Both the position numbers and the translations under genes were made by a program. 64,000 nt of DNA from Paenibacillus farraposensis (GTDB taxonomy: Bacteria; Bacillota; Bacilli; Paenibacillales; Paenibacillaceae): NCBI RefSeq assembly GCF_020736845.1, contig NZ_JAFFQR010000063.1, positions 62,001 to 126,000 of the forward strand, read 5' to 3'. Shown here in pieces: positions 25,037-35,434 of this stretch; positions within the stretch are counted from its first letter, which is position 1, and each line of letters starts with the position of its first letter. The notes beneath the pieces are model-generated. The model worked only from the letters and a program-made list of their open reading frames with translations, searched no databases and was not told the origin of the DNA.

Positions 25037-26386
25037 TTAACGCGCCCCTATGTTAGTACCGCTCGGAGTTCCCGAACCGACCAGATCGCTTCCCTTGGCC
25101 AGCTTGAAGAAGTTGTCCAACTGGATGGAACCGTCTGCACCCCGTGTGATGGAAGGCACGAGACTGACAAAGTCGTCTGCACTCACGGTCAGACCTTTGG
25201 CATTCGTCGACTTTTTGTTTTTCCACCAAACGTTGGAGTTGTCACGATCTGTACCGCTTGTTTTGTCACTAGAGCTTCCGTTAAAGGAAAGGTTGTTAAT
25301 AAACACGTGATCACCCTTGTCGAAGGCGAAATTACTTTGTCCATTGTCCCATGAGGTATTATTGGTCAGCGTAATACTACCTGGGTTGCTATTGTACGTA
25401 AAGCCGTGTTTTTTGTTCTGGAAGGCAATGCTGTTTTTCACGATATGGTCGACTTTGATTTTGTCCCCACCCAGCTTAAAGCCGTTGCCGTCACTGTTAT
25501 TGGTAGACGTACCATCTGAGGTCTGGCCGTTGTGATGGGCAACACTGTTCAAAATGGTTACCGCACCGATGGGACCTGTTTCTGTTTTGCTATATAAATC
25601 CCAGCCATCGTCTACGTTGTACGCAGCCAGACAGTTATCAAACACATTGCCTGGTCCTACGGTTAGCTTGGCGGCAAAACCGTCGGCATCCTCACCATTG
25701 TCGGGATCAGCGTTATCGTGAGAATAGGAATTCAAAATTAAATTGTTTGAAGGCCACTCACTGTTTGAGGCGCTAACGGAGTAACGTCCAAGCTGGAGCC
25801 CAGTATCTCGATTGTGGTGGGTTTCTACATTTTCAATACGGTTGTTGCTGCCGCCAATATAGATGCCGTTATCCCCGGCACCTTTGACTTCAAGCCCTTT
25901 TACTAGCCAGTAGTCTCCAAAAAGCTGAAGTCCCCGGTTGCTTGAACCAAAGGATTGTGCTGAGAAATCAAGTACCGGCTTTTCGCTGCCGTAAGCAACC
26001 AGTCCTTTGAGGGCACCTTTGTTGCCGTTATTCCCATGCTGAACTGTAATCGTTGAGGAGTAAGCGTAGTTGCCACCGCGCAGGTAAATAGTTTTACCCG
26101 GCGCAATTTGGGTAAGTGCTGCTTCGAGCGTGGTAGGACTGGATATCGTACCTGGATTGGACACGTTACCATTTGGCGCCACATACAAGTCGCCCGCCGC
26201 TAGCGTCGTGGAGACAGCAGCTGAATCAACTGTGCTGAAAATCTCTGTGGAAGGAGCAGAGGCAGCAATATTGGATGACGGATCTGCGTAAGCGGTTCCA
26301 ATAAGGAATGAAGAAGCGAAAACAAAAGAAACTCCGAGGCTTAGAGCATTAAAGCCGTATTTTTGACGGTCATTGCGTTTGGACAT
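25037..26386 (-). CDS. Secreted PL9-type pectate lyase
   Basis: 449 residues. Signal peptide at 1-35 (LGVSFVFASSFLIGTAYA). From about residue 66 onward a right-handed parallel beta-helix, beginning GDLYVAPNGNVSNPGTISSP with IAPGKTIYLRGGNYAYS. The block NNSDGNGFKLGGD contains the conserved Lys of family 9 lyases, and Asp-rich DPDNGEDADGFAAK suggests calcium ligands. It cleaves polygalacturonate outside the cell by beta-elimination. A cre-like site lies about 160 bp upstream. Confidence 0.88.
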   Translation of the reverse strand: MSKRNDRQKYGFNALSLGVSFVFASSFLIGTAYADPSSNIAASAPSTEIFSTVDSAAVSTTLAAGDLYVAPNGNVSNPGTISSPTTLEAALTQIAPGKTIYLRGGNYAYSSTITVQHGNNGNKGALKGLVAYGSEKPVLDFSAQSFGSSNRGLQLFGDYWLVKGLEVKGAGDNGIYIGGSNNRIENVETHHNRDTGLQLGRYSVSASNSEWPSNNLILNSYSHDNADPDNGEDADGFAAKLTVGPGNVFDNCLAAYNVDDGWDLYSKTETGPIGAVTILNSVAHHNGQTSDGTSTNNSDGNGFKLGGDKIKVDHIVKNSIAFQNKKHGFTYNSNPGSITLTNNTSWDNGQSNFAFDKGDHVFINNLSFNGSSSDKTSGTDRDNSNVWWKNKKSTNAKGLTVSADDFVSLVPSITRGADGSIQLDNFFKLAKGSDLVGSGTPSGTNIGAR

Positions 26387-26717
26387 AATAATTCCTCCTT
26401 ATTTGGTCTCATATTCTAAGAAATTGAAGGACATTTATAAGCGGCTCATGCTTTTTGTTCAATAAAGTCAGGACACCTCCCGGGCACGCAGATTCGTCTA
26501 ACGTATGTCCGAAACGCTCTAAGATGTATATGCACAGTGTAATATATGTTAACGTTTGCATCAACAGTATTTTGCTGTTTTTTTGATATTGTGAAGAAAA
26601 GTTCACACTTTTGTTTCAACTAAAATTGCATTTTTGCCAGACTGGGAAAATTTGATTATACTTAAACATTATACATATAATAGGAATGAAATCTGTGATA
26701 AAAGGCGGGTTTAACGC
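26387..26717. other. Divergent regulatory region between pectate lyase and signal peptidase
   Basis: About 330 bases without genes; the open frame at 26409-26606 has no start signal. It holds the cre-like site listed separately and probably both divergent promoters. Confidence 0.4.
26547..26560 (-). promoter_or_regulatory. cre-like site (CcpA) upstream of the pectate lyase
   Basis: Minus-strand TGCAAACGTTAACA matches the consensus TGWAANCGNTNWCA at 13 of 14 positions. Catabolite repression of a secreted pectinase is expected in Bacillales; binding is inferred. Confidence 0.5.
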
Positions 26718-27338
26718 ATGGCAAACGAGAATGATTTGATGAATTCAACGTCTAAAGAATTGCTGGAAAAGCATCCGCTGGTTAAAAGCGAGATGATAGA
26801 TTGGCTTAAAGCGGTTATTGCATCCATTGTGCTCGTGTTCATTATACGTTGGCTGCTATTTGCGCCATTTATCGTTGAGGGAGCATCCATGGAACCGAAC
26901 TTCAAGACAGATGAACGAGTTGTCGTGAACAAGCTTATTTATAGTTTGCGTGATCCCAAGCCCGGTGAGGTTACTGTATTTCATGTCAGAAAGGAAGGTA
27001 AGGATTTTATTAAGCGCGTCATTGGTGTTGCGGGGGATCAGATCCAATACCAAGGCGACCATCTGTACGTAAATGGCAAGAAAGTAGAGGAACCATACAT
27101 TCAAGGGGCTGTCCAGGCGGCGCACGCCAAGGGGGAGCAGTATAACAATGTCGACTTTCCAAATGGAACCATCACCGAGTCCAAGGTTCCGGAAGGCTAT
27201 ATTTTTGTCATGGGGGATAACCGCAATAATAGCAGAGACAGTCGTGCCATTGGCTTTGTTCCCATCAAGGATATTGTTGGGCGGGCGGATGCGATTTTTT
27301 GGCCGCTGGACAATGTGCAATGGGTAAGGCATAGATAA
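26718..27338 (+). CDS. Signal peptidase I
   Basis: 206 residues. One N-terminal membrane anchor (about 30-52) is followed by the S26 catalytic domain: nucleophile Ser in VEGASMEPNF, general-base Lys in DFIKRVIGVAGD, and the MGDNRNNSRDSR box. It removes signal peptides on the outer face of the membrane and would process secreted enzymes such as its neighbours. AAAGGCGGG precedes the ATG. Confidence 0.93.
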   Translation: MANENDLMNSTSKELLEKHPLVKSEMIDWLKAVIASIVLVFIIRWLLFAPFIVEGASMEPNFKTDERVVVNKLIYSLRDPKPGEVTVFHVRKEGKDFIKRVIGVAGDQIQYQGDHLYVNGKKVEEPYIQGAVQAAHAKGEQYNNVDFPNGTITESKVPEGYIFVMGDNRNNSRDSRAIGFVPIKDIVGRADAIFWPLDNVQWVRHR

Positions 27339-27504
27339 TATAAGAGCGCCTAAGACGGGACACAGTTCCTCGTTTGAAGTAATATCGTCTAATACCTGCT
27401 ACGCCGATTGACAGCGGACAACAGAAGAAATGCTCCGGGCATTGGAGCGGTTCAAGGCCTAAAGCCGCGCTATATAGAAGCGCAGTCTGGAACATGATCA
27501 AACC

Positions 27505-27546
27505 AAGAGGACTTGCGTAAATCACACGCAAGTCCTCTTTTTTTCG
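27505..27546 (+). terminator. Strong terminator downstream of signal peptidase
   Basis: AGAGGACTTGCGT pairs with ACGCAAGTCCTCT (13 bp) around a 7-nt loop, followed by seven T. It lies about 170 bases after the stop codon. Confidence 0.85.
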
Positions 27547-27574
27547 TCTTTGGGTTTGTATATTGCCTCAGCCT

Positions 27575-28345
27575 TTGACGGCTCCGGCAACAATGGCAGC
27601 CTCCGTCAAAATCCTTCAGAAAGCCTTTGGGTACATGCTTGACAGTGTCCACTCGTAGACCGTCGACCCCCGACTCGTTCAACAGCCATTTGATCCAGTT
27701 TCTGAGCTCGTTGGCGGTATCGGGGCTGTCCTGATCTAGGTCATCCAATCCGGCCACCTCACCGTACCTTATTACCTGTACCGCCGCCGTTATCGCCTGG
27801 TTTGGCCTTGCTGATAATATACTTTTTGAATCCATTCAGTTCACCGGTTGGCGAGCCGTCGCTGTTAACAAGATTGTTGATGCGAAGCCGTGGTAACCAA
27901 ATTTGGTAATCTTCTCTTCGATTTTTTGGAAACCACCGCCGCCTGTGGGGAGCGCATTTTCACCATTCAGCCGTACACCCTAGGCCTTTGCAATCGAAGA
28001 GATGGTATCCACCAGTGTCGATGGCAGGTAATAATTCGGTGCTGTGCCGCTGTCATTCATCTCCAGTGCAGTAAAGGTCAAATCCAGATCGGCATCTTTG
28101 AATTTCTGGATGGCATATACTCCGCTGCTTTTCAGTGATTGCAGCTGCTTTTTGAATGAACTCCAGTCATTGATCTTTGCCAGCGGCCCCATGACGGAAA
28201 CCTGAAAATCATCAGCAACCGCAGCGCTTGCCGTGTTGGAGGGTAAGCCAATGAAGACGGTCAGAGACAGCATCAGGCTTAGCAGAATCAGGCACCCTTT
28301 GTTCCATAAACTTCGATACAAGGTCAAACCGATCATCCTCCCCAA
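27575..28345 (-). pseudogene. Relic of a bifunctional beta/alpha-amylase
   Basis: From the start at 28345 the minus strand encodes a signal peptide and the beta-amylase N-terminus (DDFQVSVMGPLAKINDWSSF), then jumps at SGVYAI to a later beta-amylase segment (KDADLDLTFTALEMNDSG) and stops at 27980. Shifted frames continue with GVRLNGENALPTGGGGFQKI and the beta-amylase C-terminus, and then a GH13 alpha-amylase piece (NESGVDGLRVDTVKHVPKG, region II, 27580-27760). P. polymyxa is known to encode a large beta/alpha-amylase polyprotein; here it is reduced by internal deletions, stops and frameshifts to about 0.77 kb. Confidence 0.85.
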
Positions 28346-28562
28346 AGCATTGTCATTTCAACAACATATTGTAAACGTCGACAAATATGATTATAGCGCA
28401 ATCGGTTGCATAAAAAGGAGGGTTTATTGCACCCTCAGGGGGGGAGAAATATGACTAACTTGCAGTGGCGTTTGTGTCTTTTAAATGATTCCAGCTTAAA
28501 AAAATAAGGCATAGGTCTGAATGAGACCATGCCTTTTCGAGATGTGCAGATAACAAATTCGT

Positions 28563-30812
28563 CTAATATATAGGGCGATTCTTCTGGTCGGCAAACCCAC
28601 TCTTGCGGTAAAAATACGTATTGATCCGATCCCGCCATTCCTTGGCATGGTCAGCCTGATGCTCCAGCCGTTCCAGCACCTGTTCATACATCGTCTCATC
28701 CAGCTGTTCCCGCAGGCTGATCCAGGTGTCTTTGAGACGAGCCGCGCGTTCTGCTCCTTCAAAATGTGTATCATAAATGTGCTGAATGACCGTTTGGCCG
28801 GAGTGAAGCGTGTGTGTATAAGGAACATGGTGAAAAAATAATAGCAGTTCATCCGGGCAGGTGTCGATTGACTCGTAATGATCGGCATTGGGAGGGAAAT
28901 ATTGCCCTGCATAGCCTGTTCCGGTTGCGATCGTTCGGTCTACCCCAATTCCCTGACAATCGGCAAAATGGTATGTGCCCCACATCGAATATTCGTAGCC
29001 GTCTACATCCGGCCCATAGTGGTGACCGGGACTAACCATCCAGCCGACTCCGAGAGGGGCGGTGTAGGACTCGTAGATATTCCACGAATCGAGCAGCATT
29101 TGCTTAATAGAATTGATTAAATCTGCCCTGCCATCATCGGTCTCTTGCCCGCTAAACGTCAGCCGAACCCACTCATCAGCGATTTCATCTGCTGATAGTT
29201 CCGGGTCCCATGCCAGCCGGCCATAGCCGTAAAGATTGGACTGGGCGAGCAAATGTCCGGTCCAATTAGCATCGGCTCCAATATTGGATACAGCAGCGAA
29301 CCCATAGTTGGCAGGCTTGAGTAAGGGGGGCGTCTGTGCCTCTTGGAAGCCGCCGCAACCTTCATGGACCCCAGCTTTCCTGCGGCTGGAACCAGACGCG
29401 CTCTTGTCATACAGAGCGCCGCTCACAATGCGCTTGACGGTGGAGCCTTTTCCCTGTGCGTAGGTGTCAAAATCCAGTACCTCCTTCCATTGTGGAACAA
29501 GGTAACACAGATGGCGCTGCTGTCCCGTATACTCTTGTGTAATCTGAAATTCCAGCAGTACCTGGGTGGCCTCCAACGCACCGAACAGGGGGGAGACAGG
29601 CTCTCGCACCTGAAAATCCATCGGGCCATTTTTAATTTGTAAAATGACATTTTCCCGAAAATGTCCATCCAGTGGCTGAAAATGGTCAAAGGCAGCACGT
29701 GCCCGATCCGTCTTGCGGTCGCGCCAATCCTGCTTGCAGTCGTAGACAAAGCAGCGCCAGATCACACGCCCGCCATAGGGCCGCAGCGCATCTGCCAGCA
29801 TATTCGCGCCATCGGCGTGATCGCGTCCATAGCTGAACGGTCCGGGCCGATTCTCGGAATCGGCTTTGACCACGAAACCGCCTAGATCGGGAACGGCAGT
29901 GTAAACTTCCCGGGCTTTGGCCTGCCACCATTCAGCTACGCCGGGGTCCAGAGGATCGGCTGTGATTAGCCCGCCTAGCTCGATAGGGCTTGCATAGTTA
30001 ATGCACAAATAGATTTGAATGCCATAGGCGCGAAATATGGCAGCCACTTTGGCCACATCCGGCAAAAAGGCAGCTGTAATCAGCTTCGTTTCTACATCAT
30101 GGACATTCACATTGTTAATGGACAGCGCCTGAATGCCAACAGAAGCAAGCAGACGAGCATAGTCTCGAAGGCGGTCCATATTTGGAATAAAGGCATTATT
30201 GTCATAGAAAATGGACGCGCCCGCATACCCGCGCTCAACACTGCCGTCCATGTTATCCCAGTGGTTAATCATGCGGATGGGATTAGCCGGATTGGACAGC
30301 ACATCCAAAATGGGGGCCTGCAACGATTCTTCGGTGGCGGGCTTCAGCTTGCCATCCAGACCGCCTTGCAGGTACCGCAGCAGATGGAAAACTCCGTATA
30401 ATACGCCTTTGGTGGTTTGCCCGGCGACCGTGACGTACGACCCTTGGGGATCAGCTTTACTATGAAAAGCTGAATGTGCCGGCTCAGGAACTTCTATTCC
30501 GCGGATTCGGTAGCCTTCTGCGTTCACCTCTGCCTGTTCCTCTGCGCTAAATCGTTCTGCCGCCAAGGAGTGCTCTCTGAACGTGCCCAGCGTAATGAAT
30601 GGCGCACTCACAGGAGTGGTACAGATTTTCGGCTGCTGTCCGAACATGGAGGTCAATCCAAGCTGAAGCTCAGCCGCGGCCGTTTGCAACACTTCATCTG
30701 CTGCTTGAATTACGATGACCCTGCACCATGCGGGCAAATTCTCGGCTTTACAATAGCGGTGATAGTGCAGCCAAGCGTCATAGCCGCTCTCCTTTTGCAT
30801 GTCTGTGCTCAT
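28563..30812 (-). CDS. aguA: GH67 alpha-glucuronidase
   Basis: 749 residues from ATG 30812, with GGAGG seven bases upstream. GH67 features are clear: [20 protein letters not shown], the active-site region [20 protein letters not shown], then [20 protein letters not shown] and [20 protein letters not shown], which hold the carboxylates acting on methyl-glucuronic acid. The enzyme removes (methyl)glucuronic acid from xylo-oligosaccharides in the cytoplasm. No signal peptide. It follows the GH52 gene with a 36-bp gap, so both are one xylan-utilisation transcript. Confidence 0.93.
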   Translation of the reverse strand: MSTDMQKESGYDAWLHYHRYCKAENLPAWCRVIVIQAADEVLQTAAAELQLGLTSMFGQQPKICTTPVSAPFITLGTFREHSLAAERFSAEEQAEVNAEGYRIRGIEVPEPAHSAFHSKADPQGSYVTVAGQTTKGVLYGVFHLLRYLQGGLDGKLKPATEESLQAPILDVLSNPANPIRMINHWDNMDGSVERGYAGASIFYDNNAFIPNMDRLRDYARLLASVGIQALSINNVNVHDVETKLITAAFLPDVAKVAAIFRAYGIQIYLCINYASPIELGGLITADPLDPGVAEWWQAKAREVYTAVPDLGGFVVKADSENRPGPFSYGRDHADGANMLADALRPYGGRVIWRCFVYDCKQDWRDRKTDRARAAFDHFQPLDGHFRENVILQIKNGPMDFQVREPVSPLFGALEATQVLLEFQITQEYTGQQRHLCYLVPQWKEVLDFDTYAQGKGSTVKRIVSGALYDKSASGSSRRKAGVHEGCGGFQEAQTPPLLKPANYGFAAVSNIGADANWTGHLLAQSNLYGYGRLAWDPELSADEIADEWVRLTFSGQETDDGRADLINSIKQMLLDSWNIYESYTAPLGVGWMVSPGHHYGPDVDGYEYSMWGTYHFADCQGIGVDRTIATGTGYAGQYFPPNADHYESIDTCPDELLLFFHHVPYTHTLHSGQTVIQHIYDTHFEGAERAARLKDTWISLREQLDETMYEQVLERLEHQADHAKEWRDRINTYFYRKSGFADQKNRPIY

Positions 30813-30848
30813 ATTCAAGCCTCCTTTTGGGCAGGTTGAGGGTTAGTC

Positions 30849-33044
30849 TCAGGCATGCTGCTCCTGATCCTGACTCATGTGCCGCGGAAGAGTCAGACGA
30901 TTGCCTTTGCCTTCATACAGCCACAAAATAGCGGTAACTCCGCGCGGGTAATATTTGCTGCCATGGGCAATGCCGGAGAGCATTTGGTCGCTCCAGCACC
31001 AATAGGATTCCTCCGGATGGAGGAGCCATGAGACATGGGCTGCATCTGCAGCCTGCCCGGCTTCCTCCCAGGGCAAACCCAGCAGCTCGCGGGCAATAAA
31101 CTGCGACAGATAGATTTTACTCAGCCAGGAGTTGTTACTGGTCGAGGACAGCTTCCAGCCCCCGTTTTCAAACAGGCAAACCCCTGACACCAGTACGGTT
31201 TCCAAATGGCGCCGCAGGGCTTGGATATATCCGCCGAATCGTCCATCAGGTTTAAGTGCGTCCTCACATCCTGTAAAGTAAGGGAAGATCAGCCCCTCAA
31301 TGGCCGGGATAATCTGAGAGTCATTGCCCTCCTGGATAACGGCAGGAATATAGCCCTTGTCTGTCATGTGCGCTGTGATCGCTGCTGCGCATTTGTCTGC
31401 CTGCAGGCCAGCTTCCCGTGAAAGGGAGTCAAGTCCTTCTGTGGCAAACACTTTTTCCAGCGCAACATATACCGCCCAGCATTTGCTGCCCAGATAAATG
31501 TTGTTGCGGGACTGACCCAGCGATACGTCCAGACTGTCATAGGTCGTAATTTCCGCGCCTCCCCGGGTTCTGGAACTGTCCAAGCCCATCAAGCCGTTGC
31601 GCTGTGCCGGGTCCGGATGATCCCGCTGCAGCATGCTATCGAAGCAATCACGCAAGACAGGCAGCATACGTGTCGTAAATGACCGATCCTGCGTTTGCTC
31701 GATATATACCGTGGCACAGCAAAGCCAGTTCACCAATTCCTCGTGGCTCATGTAAGAGAAGCAGTCATCAATCCCTGCCAGCTCATAACAGGAATATCCC
31801 TGCCGGGAGAACACATTCGCCACGCCCATATCATGCGTAAACGTGATGCCGCCCGGATGGGTCTGTTCCTCTCCCGGAAAGCGGACCTCATCCCGATAGC
31901 TGTACCTTTGGACAAACCACTCCAACTCGTTGCGCACCGTCCATGGATTCAAAATCAATTCATAGTAGAGCTGATCTGCCGTCAAATCGAGTGTATTCAT
32001 CATCCGATACTCGCCTTCGTTCACAATCCAGATCGGTTCTCCGTCCGCTTGGTGACTGAGCAACTGGGTGCTGCCGTAGTAGCTGTGAATCGCCTGAGCG
32101 AGCATAAATTCCTGATCCAGGCTCAAGCTGGCTGACTCTATCCAGCGATTAGCCTGAATACAGGCTGCGGTCAGGTCGGTAAAATGCTTCAAAGCATAGC
32201 TTCCCACGTCTTCAATGTCCTTGAACAGCCGCGTGTAGTAATATGACGCTTCGATGCCTGTCGTCACAACCCCGCCGCGATAAAAGCATATGGCGAAGGG
32301 ATACGTGCGCTTTTCGCCTGCGGGAACGTCCATAAGAAGCGCACCTGTCAGGCCCAGGCCAAACGATAAATTATCGGCCATGGTCTCTCCAAGCAGCTTT
32401 TCCAGAGCGAATCCACTGGCAGGTACTGCCTCGCTGCTGTTGGTCACAATGGCTGTGCTGCGCCCTTGGCCGATGCCCGTGAGTCTTTCGGCGTGAGTAG
32501 AATCCGCCTCGTCCCTGCGCGGGTCTTCTCCTACAATGCGTATGCCGCTGTACGGATCGCTGCCCTGATAGCCGAAAAAAGCTCTCCGCGCAGCAGTCCC
32601 CTGCGTGTTATCGACCGTCAGTTCGGCAAATACCGCCGGAACCAGTGCAGCCCGCAGCTCGCTGATATCCGCAGTTCCCGGCTCGGGCACAGGACGAACC
32701 GGAGAGTACACCCGGAACGTCAGATCCCCGGCCTGCCACGTATCCGTTCCCGCTTTCAGCTCACGCGTAATATCTTGATCGGTAAAGGCAACGAGCTGCG
32801 GCTCCGTTTTTTTATCCTTTTTCTCCACATCGTAGCGGGTGCTTTCGTCCTGTGCGGCTGCAAAAAAAGGAAGGGCCTCGTATACGCTGCCGTCTCTGGA
32901 TTGCAGCCCGATGTATACATTTTCGTCCGCAGGCTTATCCAGCTCCAGACCAAGCCCGCCCCGGTTCCCCTTAAACCCGAGCGTAAAGCTGGAAAAGGCC
33001 CCAATAGGTGAATGCTGCGTGTTATAAAATAATTTTTCCGGCAT
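30849..33044 (-). CDS. GH52 beta-xylosidase
   Basis: 731 residues, no signal peptide. The N-terminus (FYNTQHSPIGAFSSFTLGFK) is distinctive for GH52. The nucleophile Glu is in WIVNEGEYRMMNTLD (about residue 343) and the acid Asp in ITTYDSLDVSLGQSR (about 504). It trims xylose from xylo-oligosaccharides inside the cell. First gene of the operon with the alpha-glucuronidase; an AraC regulator is transcribed divergently from 33260. Confidence 0.93.
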   Translation of the reverse strand: MPEKLFYNTQHSPIGAFSSFTLGFKGNRGGLGLELDKPADENVYIGLQSRDGSVYEALPFFAAAQDESTRYDVEKKDKKTEPQLVAFTDQDITRELKAGTDTWQAGDLTFRVYSPVRPVPEPGTADISELRAALVPAVFAELTVDNTQGTAARRAFFGYQGSDPYSGIRIVGEDPRRDEADSTHAERLTGIGQGRSTAIVTNSSEAVPASGFALEKLLGETMADNLSFGLGLTGALLMDVPAGEKRTYPFAICFYRGGVVTTGIEASYYYTRLFKDIEDVGSYALKHFTDLTAACIQANRWIESASLSLDQEFMLAQAIHSYYGSTQLLSHQADGEPIWIVNEGEYRMMNTLDLTADQLYYELILNPWTVRNELEWFVQRYSYRDEVRFPGEEQTHPGGITFTHDMGVANVFSRQGYSCYELAGIDDCFSYMSHEELVNWLCCATVYIEQTQDRSFTTRMLPVLRDCFDSMLQRDHPDPAQRNGLMGLDSSRTRGGAEITTYDSLDVSLGQSRNNIYLGSKCWAVYVALEKVFATEGLDSLSREAGLQADKCAAAITAHMTDKGYIPAVIQEGNDSQIIPAIEGLIFPYFTGCEDALKPDGRFGGYIQALRRHLETVLVSGVCLFENGGWKLSSTSNNSWLSKIYLSQFIARELLGLPWEEAGQAADAAHVSWLLHPEESYWCWSDQMLSGIAHGSKYYPRGVTAILWLYEGKGNRLTLPRHMSQDQEQHA

Positions 33045-33259
33045 ATAATGAAACCCCTTTCAAAATAATGAATGACTTACGTATACAAAAGTATTTTGCA
33101 GTATGCTCATATATTCACCATATGCTATACTCACTTGATCTCACATAGAGCCTAGCATGTCGTGTGTCAGGGAGCCATTGTCAAATCGCTCAACTATTTA
33201 TCCAAATCGCGCCAAACGAGATATACTGGAGTAAATACTATGCAGTCAGGAGGGAAAAC

Positions 33260-34204
33260 ATGTCATCACCACATATATCAAAGCGTCCAGATCATCCAAA
33301 CCTTACGGCTGCGGGAGAGGAATTCTTTTTTCCGGATGTGCGGACGACAGTCAATCTGTTTGCCATCCATACGCGAAGTGTCGGAAGAGACTGGAGTTAT
33401 CCGCCACATGAGCATCCTCAGTATGAAATTAACGTCGTGCTTACGGGTGAACAGATCATGGTCGTGGATGGCCGCAGCTATACGCAGCGTGAGGGTGATC
33501 TGGTGCTGCTGCGCCCGGGAATCGTCCACTCCAGCCATAGTAACGGAGAAGGCTTTACGTATTTTTGCATGCATTTTGATATTGATGACAAGCTGTTTCT
33601 TTCGCTGCTGAGCCGTTTGGAGCAAGTGCTGTTCCCGGCCGAAGGCGCGGTAGCGGGGCAAATGGGACCCGCGCTGAGCAAGCTGCTCGATCTCTCTGCG
33701 CCAGAAGGCATGGGAGCAGGCGGTGATTCGGTGGCCAAGCGTATGCGGATTCAGTCCGCTGTATTTGAGCTGTTTGCCACGTTGTGGGAGGCGGTATCAA
33801 GCGAAGCGGCACATCTGCCGAGGCACGGATACGTGCAGGCAGAGCTTGCCCATCAGATTGCCAGTCGTCTTCAGGGTAGGGTGAATCAGCCTTTTGGACA
33901 AGCCGGCTCAGTGGAAAAACAGGACGGGATCGAGGGGATTTCATCCGAGCTGGGCATTAGTGTGTCCCATTGTAACCGTGTATTCAGGAGTGTTTTCGGC
34001 GTATCTCCTCGTGTATATCTGTCCGGGCTTGTCCTGCATGAAGCCAAGCTGCTGTTGGCTGATCCGCAATGGTCGGTACAGCAAATCGCCGATATGCTCG
34101 GCTACGGAGATATTGCGCATTTTAGCAGACAATTCAAGCGTTGGTCCGGTCAGTCGCCGACATCCTACCGAAAAAGCACGGTGCAGGAAAGCCCGTTCGA
34201 ATAA
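33260..34204 (+). CDS. AraC family transcriptional regulator
   Basis: 314 residues from ATG 33260 (AGGAGGG upstream); the frame reaches back to 33164 without a start signal. About 40-130 is a cupin-type sensing domain (YPPHEHPQYEINVVLTGEQ; LLRPGIVHSSHS), and 210-310 is the double-HTH AraC domain (LGISVSHCNRVFRSVFGVSP; IADMLGYGDIAHFSRQFKRW). Divergent from the GH52-GH67 operon, so it probably activates xylan genes in response to a xylo-sugar. The effector is inferred. Confidence 0.9.
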   Translation: MSSPHISKRPDHPNLTAAGEEFFFPDVRTTVNLFAIHTRSVGRDWSYPPHEHPQYEINVVLTGEQIMVVDGRSYTQREGDLVLLRPGIVHSSHSNGEGFTYFCMHFDIDDKLFLSLLSRLEQVLFPAEGAVAGQMGPALSKLLDLSAPEGMGAGGDSVAKRMRIQSAVFELFATLWEAVSSEAAHLPRHGYVQAELAHQIASRLQGRVNQPFGQAGSVEKQDGIEGISSELGISVSHCNRVFRSVFGVSPRVYLSGLVLHEAKLLLADPQWSVQQIADMLGYGDIAHFSRQFKRWSGQSPTSYRKSTVQESPFE

Positions 34205-34247
34205 TATTTTATTTTGACCTTTTGAACAGTATGTCTGTCGGAGCAGA

Positions 34248-34991
34248 TTATTCTCCATCTGCCTTTTTAAAAATCGTGAGTGGATCCGTGTATAAGAAAA
34301 ATGTCGCGGATTGATTGATAAAGTCGCCCTTTCTTTGAGCAATCAATGCCAGTTCAGATTGATACATTCTAAACGCCGCTGTAGTATCAAACCACATAGT
34401 AGCCACTCCATCATAAGTGATGGTTTCTGTTGAACCGAAGTAATCGGATTCTCCGACAGATATTTGCACATTGTTAATGAATCTTCTTAATTGATTTCTC
34501 ACAACTTCATGGCTCGTCACAACCTCATCATGAGACTCAAACCACAGGCGGTCAAATTCCTCACTACTTAATGAAGCGTTCTTCTTGATAAAATAAAAGA
34601 TTTTAATACCGCCAGGTGAAGCATTGGCAACCTTTACCTCCTCTTCGGTGACTAAAAAGGATAATGATTTGCCTAAATCACTAAAATTAGATCCGTCAGG
34701 TCCAATAACATTGTGTACGTATGGATCATTAAATGTTTTAGCCATAGCTTCTGGATCTTCAAAATACAATTCGGTAATAGAATCTCTGCCGTATACAATC
34801 TTATATCCACCTTCAAATACATCGTTCTTTGTACCATATGCAGCATCATAAACATCATTTTGTATATATTCACAAACGGTCAATGGGTTGGCACATGTAA
34901 TTTTATACCCATGAATATGCTTTACATAATCAACATACTCTTCATGCGTCATACCAGGTCTTCTTGTAATTACTGCCAATTGTTTGATCAT
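34248..34991 (-). CDS. EthD-domain protein (two dimeric alpha/beta barrels)
   Basis: 247 residues made of two tandem EthD-like ferredoxin folds: residues 1-115 (VITRRPGMTHEEYVDYVKHI) and 128-240 (KNASLSSEEFDRLWFESHDE). EthD proteins often accompany oxidative or polyketide-like metabolism; the reaction is unknown. GGGAGG precedes the ATG. The gene fragment at 35083-35286 lies upstream in the same direction and a TetR regulator is divergent beyond it, suggesting a decayed regulated operon. Confidence 0.8.
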   Translation of the reverse strand: MIKQLAVITRRPGMTHEEYVDYVKHIHGYKITCANPLTVCEYIQNDVYDAAYGTKNDVFEGGYKIVYGRDSITELYFEDPEAMAKTFNDPYVHNVIGPDGSNFSDLGKSLSFLVTEEEVKVANASPGGIKIFYFIKKNASLSSEEFDRLWFESHDEVVTSHEVVRNQLRRFINNVQISVGESDYFGSTETITYDGVATMWFDTTAAFRMYQSELALIAQRKGDFINQSATFFLYTDPLTIFKKADGE

Positions 34992-35082
34992 TGCCGGTTT
35001 CCTCCCACTGGATCATATCATTTATAATGTTTTTTGCAGGCTTAATCTCTGTGCCTAGCGGAACGATTTGCCCCATCATCCG

Positions 35083-35286
35083 CTATTTCCATTCCCCAAC
35101 TAATTCGATATAACAATATCCCCTTGTTTCTTTACCTTTATAGGTGCCTTGCACAGAACTTGCTCCTTCTTATTTGTGTAAAAATGGAACCGCGGAGACA
35201 ATTTCTTGCCTGCAAGAAATCCGGATTCAAGTCCCCGTTGCATCTGCCATTAGGTTTTCCATTAAAGGTTTTTGATTTAAATTCAT
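35083..35286 (-). pseudogene. Fragment of an AttH/carotenoid-hydratase (lipocalin-like) gene
   Basis: A start codon after GGAGAAGGAG (35286) gives MNLNQKPLMENLMADATGT and a stop. At the other end a different frame (35154-35083) reads VQGTYKGKETRGYCYIELVG, which resembles the C-terminal signature of AttH-like lipocalins (GT-G---GRGY-EL-GY). The central several hundred codons are missing. Family call rests on about 20 residues. Confidence 0.4.
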
Positions 35287-35434
35287 AGTTGAACACTCCT
35301 TCTCCAAATTTTCGCTATACTTGTATTGAATCTTCACATCTACTTGAAAAGAAGTATACTTCTACGGCTATATACATGTAAGAATCAATTTTCGACGATT
35401 GTATAGTTAAACTACAGCAAAGGGTGAAGTGTAG

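Noticed and set aside
35178..35215. T-box-like motif TGGAACCGCGG with a nearby hairpin ATTTCTTGC-CT-GCAAGAAAT
   Set aside because: No T run, no specifier stems and no biosynthetic or tRNA-ligase gene follows; the region is the minus-strand lipocalin fragment.
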